Source of the DNA: a gamma proteobacterium symbiont of Stewartia floridana
GTDB taxonomy: Bacteria; Pseudomonadota; Gammaproteobacteria; Chromatiales; Chromatiaceae
Length of the DNA: 64,000 bases
Assembly (NCBI GenBank): GCA_003676145.1
Contig: NAUB01000017.1
Location: forward strand, 124,001 to 188,000
Direction of reading: 5' to 3'
The notes under the pieces are model-generated. The model made no database searches. It saw only the letters and a list, made by a program, of their open reading frames with translations, and was not told the origin of the DNA. The translations under genes and the position numbers were made by a program. Each line of letters starts with the position of its first letter. The first letter of the stretch is position 1. This document shows positions 9,009-17,301 of the stretch, piece by piece.

Positions 9009-10097
9009 ATGACAGACTGTCTCATCGTAGGTGGCGGGATCATCGGCATGCTCACGGCACGGGAACTCTCTGCTGCAGGCATGGATGTCACCTTACTCGA
9101 ACAGAGCCGCATTGGCCGCGAGTCCTCCTGGGCCGGCGGGGGCATCATCTCCCCGCTCTACCCTTGGCGATACACCAAATCTGTCAATGACCTTGCTGCC
9201 TGGAGTCAGCAATCCTACCCGACCCTTTGTGAGGAACTGACGCAAACCTCAGGTATCGACCCGGAGTACACCATCAGCGGGCTGTTGACCATTGATCCTG
9301 AAGATATCGACAAGGCCTTGGATTGGTCATTCAACCAGGAACAAAATCTCAAACTGATTGAGGGAAGCGAGCTTGCCAGTTATGAGCAGACACTGGAGAT
9401 CGACGCCCAGCAAGCCGCCTGGATGCCCGATGTTGCCCAAGTACGAAATCCAAGACTGACCCAATCCCTTTACCAGGATATCAAAGGCCAGGTACAAATC
9501 CACGAGCATTGCAAAGTGGATGAGCTGATCGTAGAGAACAGACAGGTCAAAGGGGTTGTAACGGACAAACAACGATTCGAAGCTGACCGGGTGGTGATCT
9601 GTGCCGGAGCCTGGAGCCGAACACTACTGCAATCACTGGCCACGCCACCGACGATCGAACCGGTACTTGGGCAGATGATTATTTTCAAACATCAGCCGCA
9701 AAGAATTAACCGGATTACACTCCACCAGGATCGCTATGTGATTCCACGGCGTGATGGCAGGGTTCTGGTTGGCAGCACGCTGGAACATAGAGGGTTTGAA
9801 AAAACCACAACAGAAGAGGCGAAGCAGGAGCTCAAAGCCTACGCTCTGAACCACTTTCCGGAATTGGCCCAGGCAGAAATTGAGCATCATTGGGCTGGAC
9901 TGCGGCCAGGCTCACCCAAAGGTATCCCATACATTGGCGAGCTTCCCGAGGTGTCAGGCCTGTATGTCAATGCGGGACACTTCCGCAACGGGGTTGTCCT
10001 TGGACCGGCCTCATGCCGCCTTCTCGCTGACATCGTCCTCGAGCGACCGCCAATCCTTCCAAGCCAACCCTACCGCCTTGATGCGAAGAGATTTTAG
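9009..10097 (+). CDS. thiO: Glycine oxidase ThiO
   Basis: A 362-residue FAD-dependent oxidase of the DAO family. ThiO oxidises glycine to the imine used to build the thiazole ring of thiamine. The N-terminus has the FAD-binding pattern I-V-G-G-G-I-I-G-M-L-T-A-R-E-L and a Glu at the end of the second strand. A-G-G-G-I-I-S-P-L-Y-P-W follows, and the C-terminus has H-F-R-N-G-V-V-L-G-P-A, typical of ThiO. Length is normal. In Pseudomonas thiO lies beside pilR and the minor pilin genes, as it lies beside them here. The 250-bp gap and hairpin suggest transcription separate from pilE. Confidence 0.9.
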   Translation: MTDCLIVGGGIIGMLTARELSAAGMDVTLLEQSRIGRESSWAGGGIISPLYPWRYTKSVNDLAAWSQQSYPTLCEELTQTSGIDPEYTISGLLTIDPEDIDKALDWSFNQEQNLKLIEGSELASYEQTLEIDAQQAAWMPDVAQVRNPRLTQSLYQDIKGQVQIHEHCKVDELIVENRQVKGVVTDKQRFEADRVVICAGAWSRTLLQSLATPPTIEPVLGQMIIFKHQPQRINRITLHQDRYVIPRRDGRVLVGSTLEHRGFEKTTTEEAKQELKAYALNHFPELAQAEIEHHWAGLRPGSPKGIPYIGELPEVSGLYVNAGHFRNGVVLGPASCRLLADIVLERPPILPSQPYRLDAKRF

Positions 10098-10195
10098 CAA
10101 TAATTTCCAACAGTTACGCCAAGATCGCAGCAATACATCCAGATAATACGGGCTAGACCACGAGATCAAGATAGGTCTATAATTGCCGGCCTTCA

Positions 10196-10271
<76 letters not shown>

Positions 10272-10393
10272 TCAATTCACGCTGCTTTCCACTCACAAGT
10301 AGACATTCTCTGTCGATCAATTAAGCTATCTTCAGGCCTGCACATCAGCTATTATCTGCTGCCATTTTTCTCTCAGGAGCCGATCTACTCCCC

Positions 10394-10729
10394 ATGCGCC
10401 TCTTTAAAATCGTCTTTTTAAACCAGGGGAAAGTCTATGAAATCTTCGCCCGTACCGTTCGTCAGGGTGAGCTCTATGGATTCGTGGAGGTGGAGGATCT
10501 GATCTTTCAGGAGACCAGCAGTCTGGTCGTGGATCCATCGGCTGAAAAACTTAAAGAGGAGTTCTCAGGCGTACAGCGCACCCGCATACCGATCCACTCC
10601 GTGATCCGTATCGATGAAGTGGAGAAGCAGGACCACGGCCCAGGCAAGATTATTGAGATTGATGCGAACTCCAATATCACGCCATTTCCCACCCACTTCA
10701 TCAATCCCAAAAACAGCCCTGAGAAGTAA
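10394..10729 (+). CDS. DUF1820 family protein
   Basis: A 111-residue protein matching my memory of the DUF1820 family, a small soluble family conserved in gammaproteobacteria and without known function. Visible features are the N-terminal L-F-K-I-V-F-L-N-Q-G-K-V-Y-E-I-F-A-R, a middle segment G-F-V-E-V-E-D-L-I-F, and a conserved H-S-V-I-R-I-D-E-V-E-K-Q-D near residue 75. No signal peptide or membrane span is seen. It stands between tRNA-Thr and an ankyrin protein with gaps that allow its own promoter. Confidence 0.8.
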   Translation: MRLFKIVFLNQGKVYEIFARTVRQGELYGFVEVEDLIFQETSSLVVDPSAEKLKEEFSGVQRTRIPIHSVIRIDEVEKQDHGPGKIIEIDANSNITPFPTHFINPKNSPEK

Positions 10730-10807
10730 CACCCCGATTGCGATTACGCATTGATCCCTTGAGCTGAATATTGAGAATAGCTGTGTACCACACAACTTCC
10801 TCTCAAT

Positions 10808-11377
10808 ATGAAACCCCTTACCTTACTATTCACAATTCTCTTGCTTACCAGCGCCTGTTCTGATCGAAGCTCTGATACATCAGACTCAGAGTTTTCAGAC
10901 AATCCACCTTTGATCGTTGCCGCTGAGGCGGGTGACCTGCCCACCATTCGTAAACTGATCGAAGGTCATAGCCCTGTGGATGTTCAGGATGCCTGTATGT
11001 GGACGCCTCTCATGAAAGCGGCACTCAATGGGCATCTGCAAGCGACACAGAGCCTGCTCGATGCAGGGGCCAAGGTTAACCAGGTCGATAAGGGGGGCTA
11101 TTCGGCTCTGATGCTGGCCGTCTCCAATAACCACCACCAGATCGCCGAGCTCTTGCTGAGCCGTGGTGCGAATATCAATCAGATCGAGACAACCGGCGGT
11201 TGGAGCGCACTGATCTGGGCGGCAAAACTGGGACACACGGATTCGGTAGCAACCCTGCTCGAACACAACGCCAAGACCGAACTCATAGATTTTGATGATT
11301 TGAGCGCCCTGGATTGGGCGAAAAAGAATCAACACAATAAAATCGTAAAGTTACTCGAAACCGCACATTCCCAATAA
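10808..11377 (+). CDS. Ankyrin-repeat lipoprotein
   Basis: A 189-residue protein with a lipoprotein signal peptide (hydrophobic L-L-F-T-I-L-L-L-T-S-A then Cys17). Four to five ankyrin repeats span about residues 36-185, with signatures such as D-A-C-M-W-T-P-L-M-K-A-A-L-N-G-H, G-Y-S-A-L-M-L-A-V and G-W-S-A-L-I-W-A-A-K-L-G-H. Ankyrin repeats bind proteins; a lipid-anchored form would act in the periplasm. The partner is unknown. Its stop is 228 nt before the next start, so it is likely its own unit. Confidence 0.8.
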   Translation: MKPLTLLFTILLLTSACSDRSSDTSDSEFSDNPPLIVAAEAGDLPTIRKLIEGHSPVDVQDACMWTPLMKAALNGHLQATQSLLDAGAKVNQVDKGGYSALMLAVSNNHHQIAELLLSRGANINQIETTGGWSALIWAAKLGHTDSVATLLEHNAKTELIDFDDLSALDWAKKNQHNKIVKLLETAHSQ

Positions 11378-11605
11378 GTTACATTTATAACTATTAGCGC
11401 AGTTTGGGTTGCTGATCAGTTTTCTGAATGGCAAAAAGCACCCACTTCGACCGGTGCATCTCTAAACCACTTAACATAATCTTGTGAAAAGACCGGATTC
11501 ACTGATCTGGATCATGAGTTGATGCCGGATCAACTCCTAAGATGTACGGACGAGATGGAACTCTCCCCTATACATTTAGGCTTTTGCTCTCTGGAGGTGT
11601 ATCCC

Positions 11606-12058
11606 ATGACAATCCGTATTACCAATGATCAAACTCTTCGCGATGCCATTGGCCAGCTCTCATCGGTTCAACAGCGCGCCCTGGCAGGTAAGTTTGTTGC
11701 CAGTGTCGAGCATTTGAGTGCCGACCCGAGGATTTCCAGAGCCGTTCAGGTCGCTTCCGATCCGGATCTGCACCCGCAAGAGGTTGAAGCGGCTTACAAA
11801 GAAGTCAAAAGCTTTGCTACACAAACCTATACCGCCTGCGGCCGGGATGCTGACTGGGCCGCTCAAGCCGAACACTTTGTCGCTGCCGCTGCGGCAGCCT
11901 CGCTTGCGCCTGATGAACCTGATGAGAGCAAGGGTGCCTGGCGCGCCGCCATGCAGGCACGCATGGCGAAGAACTGCGAAATGATTCTGAACAATGAAGG
12001 TGGGTTGGCCAACGAATCTGAGAAGCAGTATCAGTTAGCTGAGGCTTTCATACCTTAG
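11606..12058 (+). CDS. Conserved-looking hypothetical protein (150 aa)
   Basis: I do not recognise this protein. The chosen ATG at 11606 follows a strong GGAGGT ribosome-binding site 7 nt upstream; the frame extends to 11519 but without such a site. The chain is soluble, alpha-helical and Ala-rich, with A-A-A-A-A-S-L-A-P near residue 95, a Cys near 75 (Y-T-A-C-G-R-D) and another in the C-terminal third. No signal peptide. It ends just before a long hairpin shared with the convergent pilU, so it is a monocistronic unit. Confidence 0.65.
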   Translation: MTIRITNDQTLRDAIGQLSSVQQRALAGKFVASVEHLSADPRISRAVQVASDPDLHPQEVEAAYKEVKSFATQTYTACGRDADWAAQAEHFVAAAAAASLAPDEPDESKGAWRAAMQARMAKNCEMILNNEGGLANESEKQYQLAEAFIP

Positions 12059-12090
12059 CCGTTTAACTGATTGGGCCTTCTGATATATTG

Positions 12091-12144
12091 GTCCGCAAAT
12101 AAACGCCGTTGCCTGACAACAGTTACCGGCGTTTGTTTGCGGAC
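12091..12144. terminator. Large bidirectional hairpin between convergent genes
   Basis: An inverted repeat with two 18-nt arms: GTCCGCAAATAAACGCCG pairs with its complement at 12127-12144 with one mismatch, around an 18-nt loop. It sits between the convergent 150-aa gene and pilU and can terminate transcription from both sides, though neither side has a long T-run. Confidence 0.75.
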
Positions 12145-12152
12145 TGAAGTAT

Positions 12153-13277
12153 TTAGCTCTTTCCATCCATCAGGGTAATACCATCGAGTCCGTCAACCAG
12201 CGAATCACTGGTCTGACTGGCTCCGAGTTTTATCATCAGGCGTACATCATTGGCCGAATCCGCATGGGCCAGTGCGTTTTCGTAGCTGATAACACCCTCT
12301 TCGTAGAGGCGATAGAGGTGTTGATCAAAGGTGATCATGCCGTGTTCGTTCGATCGCTTCATCAGCTCTTTCAGCTTGTGAATCTCACCTTTGCGGATCA
12401 ATTCTGAAGCCAGAGGCGTATTCAGCAGGACTTCAATCGCTGCACGCCGACCATTTCCATCGGCTTTTGGTATCAGTTGCTGCGCCACGATCGACTTCAG
12501 GTTCAGCGAAAGATCCATGAAGATCTGTTCCCGATGATCCTCTGGGTAGAAGTGAATGATCCGGTCCAGCGCCTGATTGGCATTGTTCGCATGCAGGGTT
12601 GAAAGACAGAGATGTCCGGTCTCAGAAAATGCAATCGCGTGCTCCATGGTCTCCCGGGTTCGAATCTCACCAATCAGTATCACATCAGGCGCCTGACGCA
12701 GGGTATTTTTCAGCGCCACCTGATAGGACTCGGTATCGATACCGACCTCCCGCTGGGTGATGATGCACTGATTGTGGTCATGAATGAATTCGATCGGGTC
12801 TTCGATACTGATGATGTGGCCGTCCCCACGCTTGTTCCGATAGCCGATCATGGCGGCCAGAGAGGTCGACTTACCGGTACCCGTCGCGCCGACGAAGATC
12901 ACCAGACCACGCTTGGCCATGGAGAGGTCCTGAAGCACTGTGGGCAGATAGAGGGATTCAAGGCTTGGAATGTTGGTCTCTATCCGGCGCAACACCATGC
13001 CCACCGCGTCGCGCTGGACAAATGCACTGACACGAAACCGGCCGATTTTTTTCGCACTGATGGCAAAGTTACACTCGTGGGTTTCATCGAACTCTTTCTG
13101 CTGGGCATCGGTCATGATGCTGTAGGTCAGGGTTTTGGTCTGCTGGGCTGTCAATGCGGTCTTGTTGACCGGATGAATCTTGCCATCGACCTTGATTGAA
13201 GGCTCCCTACCTGCGGTAATGAAGAGATCCGAGGCCTTGTTCTTGACCATCATGGCTAGGAGTGTGTTCAGTTCCAT
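12153..13277 (-). CDS. pilU: Type IV pilus retraction ATPase PilU
   Basis: A 374-residue hexameric AAA-like ATPase, the PilT paralogue that helps PilT retract pili under load. Walker A is G-A-T-G-T-G-K-S-T (130-138). Asp and His box regions follow (I-S-I-E-D-P-I-E-F and G-H-L-C-L-S-T-L-H-A). The start at 13277 has an AGAGGAC site 8 nt upstream and gives the standard N-terminus M-E-L-N-T-L-L; a 14-residue upstream extension is not needed. It lies downstream of pilT on the same strand with a 158-bp gap, the conserved pilT-pilU order. The C-terminal tail of about 30 residues beyond the core is PilU-like. A small dyad (GTTGTAT/ATACAAC at 13411-13429) lies in the gap. Confidence 0.95.
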   Translation of the reverse strand: MELNTLLAMMVKNKASDLFITAGREPSIKVDGKIHPVNKTALTAQQTKTLTYSIMTDAQQKEFDETHECNFAISAKKIGRFRVSAFVQRDAVGMVLRRIETNIPSLESLYLPTVLQDLSMAKRGLVIFVGATGTGKSTSLAAMIGYRNKRGDGHIISIEDPIEFIHDHNQCIITQREVGIDTESYQVALKNTLRQAPDVILIGEIRTRETMEHAIAFSETGHLCLSTLHANNANQALDRIIHFYPEDHREQIFMDLSLNLKSIVAQQLIPKADGNGRRAAIEVLLNTPLASELIRKGEIHKLKELMKRSNEHGMITFDQHLYRLYEEGVISYENALAHADSANDVRLMIKLGASQTSDSLVDGLDGITLMDGKS

Positions 13278-13435
13278 AGTCTTGTCCTCTGTACACTCGT
13301 ATTCATCGGCTGATGCCACAGCGTCAGCTGTTGAGCCGGTAGCCTGGGGTCTGTTGAGACGATTTCAATCGACCCTGGGTTGCTACCTTTGAGAGTGGTT
13401 GTTAATCCTGGTTGTATTAATGATACAACATCAGA

Positions 13436-14470
13436 CTAAAACTGATCCTTGTTCTGTGCTTTGGTTTTGGCATCCAGACGGCTGACCACACCCTTCTGCA
13501 CCAGCTCTTTCAGGGCCTGATCCATGGTCTGCATACCAGCAGCCTGACCGGTCTGAATCGCTGAATACATCTGCGCCACTTTATCCTCACGGATCAGATT
13601 TCGGATCGCCGGTGTACCCACCATGATCTCCCAGGCTGCGATTCGGCCTCCACCGATCTTTTTCAGCAGGGTCTGGGCGACTACCGAGCGCAGCGACTCG
13701 GAGAGCATTGAGCGAACCATCGACTTCTCACCGGCCGGGAACACATCGATGATACGGTCGATGGTCTTGGCCGCCGAACTGGTGTGCAGGGTACCGAATA
13801 CCAGATGACCGGTCTCGGCCGCGGTCAGCGCCAGACGGATGGTTTCAAGGTCACGCAACTCACCCACCAGGATGATATCCGGATCCTCACGCAGTGCCGA
13901 ACGCAGGGCTTCGGCAAAACCCAGGGTATCCCTGTGCACCTCACGCTGATTGATCAGACACTTTTTACTGCTGTGAACGAATTCGATCGGGTCCTCGATG
14001 GTAAGAATGTGGGAGTAATCGTTGTCGTTTTTGTAGTCCATCATGGCGGCAAGGGTGGTCGACTTACCGGAACCTGTGGGACCGGTGACCAACACCAGCC
14101 CACGGGGCACATCGACAATGTCCCTGAAGATCTGAGGACAGCCCAGATCATCCAGGGTCAGAACCTTGGAGGGGATGGTACGAAATACTGCGGATGCACC
14201 ACGGGCCTGATTGAAGGCATTGACACGAAAACGGGCAAGGCCGGGGATCTCAAAGGAGAAGTCGTTTTCCAGAAACTCTTCAAAATCCTTTCGCTGCTTG
14301 TCGTTCATGATGTCATACACCAGGGCATGCACCACCTTATGCTCAAGTGCCGGAACGTTGATGCGGCGAATGTCTCCGTCGACACGGATCATTGGCGGCA
14401 AACCAGCGGAAAGGTGTAAATCTGATGCGTTGTGTTTGACACTGAAGGCCAATAGTTCAGCGATATCCAT
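13436..14470 (-). CDS. pilT: Type IV pilus retraction ATPase PilT
   Basis: A 344-residue ATPase that depolymerises pili and so drives twitching motility and DNA uptake. Walker A is G-P-T-G-S-G-K-S-T (130-138), followed by the Asp box (I-L-T-I-E-D-P-I-E-F) and His box (G-H-L-V-F-G-T-L-H-T). The C-terminal A-I-R-N-L-I-R-E motif is diagnostic of PilT. Length is standard. It is divergent from yggS, with 255 bp between them holding both promoters, as in Pseudomonas. Confidence 0.97.
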   Translation of the reverse strand: MDIAELLAFSVKHNASDLHLSAGLPPMIRVDGDIRRINVPALEHKVVHALVYDIMNDKQRKDFEEFLENDFSFEIPGLARFRVNAFNQARGASAVFRTIPSKVLTLDDLGCPQIFRDIVDVPRGLVLVTGPTGSGKSTTLAAMMDYKNDNDYSHILTIEDPIEFVHSSKKCLINQREVHRDTLGFAEALRSALREDPDIILVGELRDLETIRLALTAAETGHLVFGTLHTSSAAKTIDRIIDVFPAGEKSMVRSMLSESLRSVVAQTLLKKIGGGRIAAWEIMVGTPAIRNLIREDKVAQMYSAIQTGQAAGMQTMDQALKELVQKGVVSRLDAKTKAQNKDQF

Positions 14471-14725
14471 TCATTCCCCCGTTGTAATCAGGCTTGTGAA
14501 GCCTACCATTGTTGATCGCAAATCGTGGTACTCTATCTCCAGCCGGACGGCCATTATCCCCTTATCGACATCCAGACAGATATATTTAACCGGCGCCTGG
14601 ACTTGAAATGGCATCCGCCTGACCGCACTTTGCAATGTAGAACGTGCTACGGGATTAATGATATACCAAACTGCCTGACAATTAACTTTTAACCCCGCAG
14701 ATAGGGCATAGGCCCAAAGATCAAC

Positions 14726-15439
14726 GTGACAGACAACACCGTATCAAATCCCGATCAGCTGCAACAACGCTTTGAGGCTGTAGAGCAGCGCATTCAGCGG
14801 GCGACTGCAGCTTGCCAGCGGGATAGCGACTCTGTGCAGCTGTTGGCCGTCAGTAAGACCCGCAGCAGCGAAGAGATCCGCGCACTGGCCGCCCTGGGGC
14901 AGAGGATGTTCGGTGAGAACTATCTGCAGGAGGCGATCAGCAAAATCGAGCAGCTGGCCGACCTCAACCTCTGCTGGCATTTCATCGGTCGCATCCAGAG
15001 TAATAAAACCAGGCCGATCGCCGAACACTTCGACTGGGTGCACAGCGTCGCCAGTCTGAAACACGCCACCCGCCTCAGTCAGCAGCGCCCGGAGGGGATG
15101 TCGCCGCTGAACATCTGCCTGCAGGTGAATACCAGTGGTGAGGCGAGTAAGGACGGGCACACACCGGAAGAGCTGGCAGAACTACTCCCCGCCTACCGAC
15201 AGCTTGATAGAATAGCGGTCAGGGGATTGATGACCATACCGGCGCCGGTTGCAGAGACAGAGGACCCCAAACACGCCCTGAAACTGTTGCACCGATTGCG
15301 TGAACAGCTGAAGACAGCGGATAATCCCCTGAACACACTGTCCATGGGAATGTCAGACGACCTGGAGGATGCAATTTGCGAAGGCTCGACCATCGTCAGA
15401 ATCGGCACCGCAATTTTTGGCCCGCGAAACTATAGCTAG
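14726..15439 (+). CDS. yggS: Pyridoxal phosphate homeostasis protein (YggS/PROSC)
   Basis: A 237-residue PLP-binding TIM-barrel protein that keeps vitamin B6 and amino-acid pools balanced. The PLP lysine is in A-V-S-K-T-R, Lys44. Other family marks are F-G-E-N-Y-L-Q-E, W-H-F-I-G-R-I-Q-S-N-K and the C-terminal S-M-G-M-S-D-D-L. The start codon is GTG at 14726; no better start is evident. It begins the conserved yggS-proC-yggT-yggU cluster, 69 nt before the proC ATG. Confidence 0.95.
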   Translation: MTDNTVSNPDQLQQRFEAVEQRIQRATAACQRDSDSVQLLAVSKTRSSEEIRALAALGQRMFGENYLQEAISKIEQLADLNLCWHFIGRIQSNKTRPIAEHFDWVHSVASLKHATRLSQQRPEGMSPLNICLQVNTSGEASKDGHTPEELAELLPAYRQLDRIAVRGLMTIPAPVAETEDPKHALKLLHRLREQLKTADNPLNTLSMGMSDDLEDAICEGSTIVRIGTAIFGPRNYS

Positions 15440-15508
15440 TGTGATGCCCCATGTTGATTGACAATACTAGAGCCTGTTACCACTAATCCATACGGACAGA
15501 AGCGCAGT

Positions 15509-16345
15509 ATGAAAAGCGATAAAATTACATTCATCGGCGGCGGCAACATGGCAACCAGCCTGATCGGTGGCCTGATCGCCGACGAATATGAGAGCCAGGC
15601 GATCACCGTGTGTGATCCTGACCTGGAAAAGTTGAGCCAGTTGGCCGCCCGCTATGGGGTTGCCACCGAGCCGGACAATAATCTGGCCGTATCTCAGGCT
15701 GACATCGTCGTACTGGCCGTCAAACCCCAGATCATGGAACCTGTGGCTCGGGCATTGGCCCCGGCGCTGCAGAAACGCAAACCATTGGTGATTTCGATTG
15801 CAGCCGGGATCACAGCCGAAGCACTGGCCGACTGGCTCGGCTCGGAGATGCCGCTGGTACGCAGCATGCCCAACACCCCGGCGATGATTCAATCCGGTGC
15901 CACCGGACTCTATGCGGGGGTGTCGGTAAACGAGCATCAGCGGAATCAGGCAGAGAGCATTCTGCGGGCGGTCGGAATGACCCGCTGGGTCGACGATGAA
16001 TCCCTGATCGATGCCATAACGGCGGTCTCCGGCAGTGGCCCCGCCTATTTCTTTCTGGTCATGGAGGCCATGGAGGAGTCGGCCAGAGCCCTCGGGCTGG
16101 ATCAGGAGAGTGCCCGTCTGATGACCCTGCAAACCGCACTGGGTGCAGCCCGTATGGCGATTGAAAGCAGCGACTCCCCTGCCCTGTTGAGGCAGAAAGT
16201 GACCTCTCCCGGAGGCACCACGGAGCGGGCATTGGGGATCCTCGAAGAGGGAGGATTACGCACTCTGTTCAATGAAGCTCTGCAGGGTGCGGCGGAACGC
16301 TCCCGGGAACTCTCCGACCTTTTAGGACATAAAGAAAATGGGTAG
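15509..16345 (+). CDS. proC: Pyrroline-5-carboxylate reductase
   Basis: A 278-residue NAD(P)H-dependent enzyme that makes proline from pyrroline-5-carboxylate. The N-terminal I-T-F-I-G-G-G-N-M-A binds the nucleotide, and the C-terminal domain carries the signature around T-S-P-G-G-T-T-E. The ATG at 15509 gives the usual N-terminus; a 17-residue TTG extension is possible but unlikely. The extension segment contains a short sequence (15472-15490) repeated before pyrE. The gene overlaps yggT by 8 bp. Confidence 0.96.
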   Translation: MKSDKITFIGGGNMATSLIGGLIADEYESQAITVCDPDLEKLSQLAARYGVATEPDNNLAVSQADIVVLAVKPQIMEPVARALAPALQKRKPLVISIAAGITAEALADWLGSEMPLVRSMPNTPAMIQSGATGLYAGVSVNEHQRNQAESILRAVGMTRWVDDESLIDAITAVSGSGPAYFFLVMEAMEESARALGLDQESARLMTLQTALGAARMAIESSDSPALLRQKVTSPGGTTERALGILEEGGLRTLFNEALQGAAERSRELSDLLGHKENG

Positions 16346-16916
16346 CAGTTATCTCACCAATCCGCTGGTATTTCTGGTTCAGACCCTGTTCGGTCTCTAC
16401 ATTCTTGCGATTCTGCTGCGCTTTCTGCTGCAGGTCGTGAGGGCGGACTTCTACAACCCGATCTCCCAGTTCCTGGTCAAAGTGACCAATCCACCGCTGA
16501 AACCGCTGCGCCGTTTGATTCCCGGATTTGGCGGTATCGATATCTCCTCCCTGATCCTCGCCTGGCTGTTGAAGGCTGTGGAACTGTTTATTGTGATCAT
16601 GATTGCCGGGCAGAGCGCCAGCCTGTTGGGCCCTCTGTTGCTGGCAATCCCTGAATTGGTCGAACTCACCATCAATATCTTTCTTTTTGCGGTACTGATT
16701 CAGGTGATTCTCAGCTGGGTCAGCCCCGGCAACTATAATCCGGCGGTGAGCCTGCTCTATAGCCTGACAGGACCGGTGATGCGGCCGGCGCAAAAGCTGC
16801 TGCCACCGGTCGGTGGCCTCGATCTCTCGCCGATGCTGGTGATGATCGGCCTGGTACTGCTCAAAATGCTTCTCATTCCGCCTCTGCAGCAACTTACCAC
16901 CAGCCTCATTCAATGA
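16338..16916 (+). CDS. yggT: YggT family membrane protein
   Basis: A 192-residue inner-membrane protein with two copies of the YGGT domain. Each has a hydrophobic pair of helices plus a conserved N-P-x-S/P segment (Y-N-P-I-S-Q-F-L near 37 and Y-N-P-A-V-S-L-L near 134) and a P-x-R/K-P-L/A loop (P-P-L-K-P-L-R-R and P-V-M-R-P-A-Q-K). Four transmembrane helices are visible. The family is linked to cell-envelope processes and osmotic tolerance but lacks a defined biochemical role. It overlaps proC by 8 bp and yggU by 4 bp, so the cluster is translationally coupled. Confidence 0.93.
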   Translation: MGSSYLTNPLVFLVQTLFGLYILAILLRFLLQVVRADFYNPISQFLVKVTNPPLKPLRRLIPGFGGIDISSLILAWLLKAVELFIVIMIAGQSASLLGPLLLAIPELVELTINIFLFAVLIQVILSWVSPGNYNPAVSLLYSLTGPVMRPAQKLLPPVGGLDLSPMLVMIGLVLLKMLLIPPLQQLTTSLIQ

Positions 16917-17197
16917 GCTGGTACCAATGGCAGCAGGATGACCTGATTCTGCGCCTGCGGATACAGCCTAAGGCCTCCAGGGACCGCTTTATCGGCCCCT
17001 ACGGTGACAATCAATACAAAGTATCGATCACCGCCCCACCGGTGGACGGACAGGCGAACGAGCGGCTGCTGAAGTTCATCGCCAAGGCTTTTGATCTGCC
17101 TCGCAGCCGAATCGAACTGCTCTCCGGGGAGAGTTCCCGCAGTAAGTGCCTGAAACTAAAGTCCCCAGGGCGCCTGCCGATAGCAATTGAGAAGTGA
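16913..17197 (+). CDS. yggU: DUF167 family protein YggU
   Basis: A 94-residue protein of the DUF167/UPF0235 family. The signature runs from L-R-I-Q-P-K-A-S-R-D through V-S-I-T-A-P-P-V-D-G-Q-A-N-E to G-E-S-S-R-S-K-C-L-K. Function is not established, but it is strongly linked to yggT in proteobacteria. It begins with ATGA overlapping the yggT stop. A hairpin (GGGTGGT/ACCACCC, 17256-17271) lies in the 104-bp gap to the next gene. Confidence 0.93.
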   Translation: MSWYQWQQDDLILRLRIQPKASRDRFIGPYGDNQYKVSITAPPVDGQANERLLKFIAKAFDLPRSRIELLSGESSRSKCLKLKSPGRLPIAIEK

Positions 17198-17301
17198 GAG
17201 TGGGGTTATGGCGCCCGGCTTGTTCCTCTAGTATTATTATTCCTACAGCTGAATCGGGTGGTGAACCACCCCACCGGCTAACGTGAGACTGGGGCTAGTG
17301 C

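Noticed and set aside
13784-14419. Plus-strand frame (211 aa) antisense to pilT
   Set aside because: Mirror of the pilT coding strand without its own signals.
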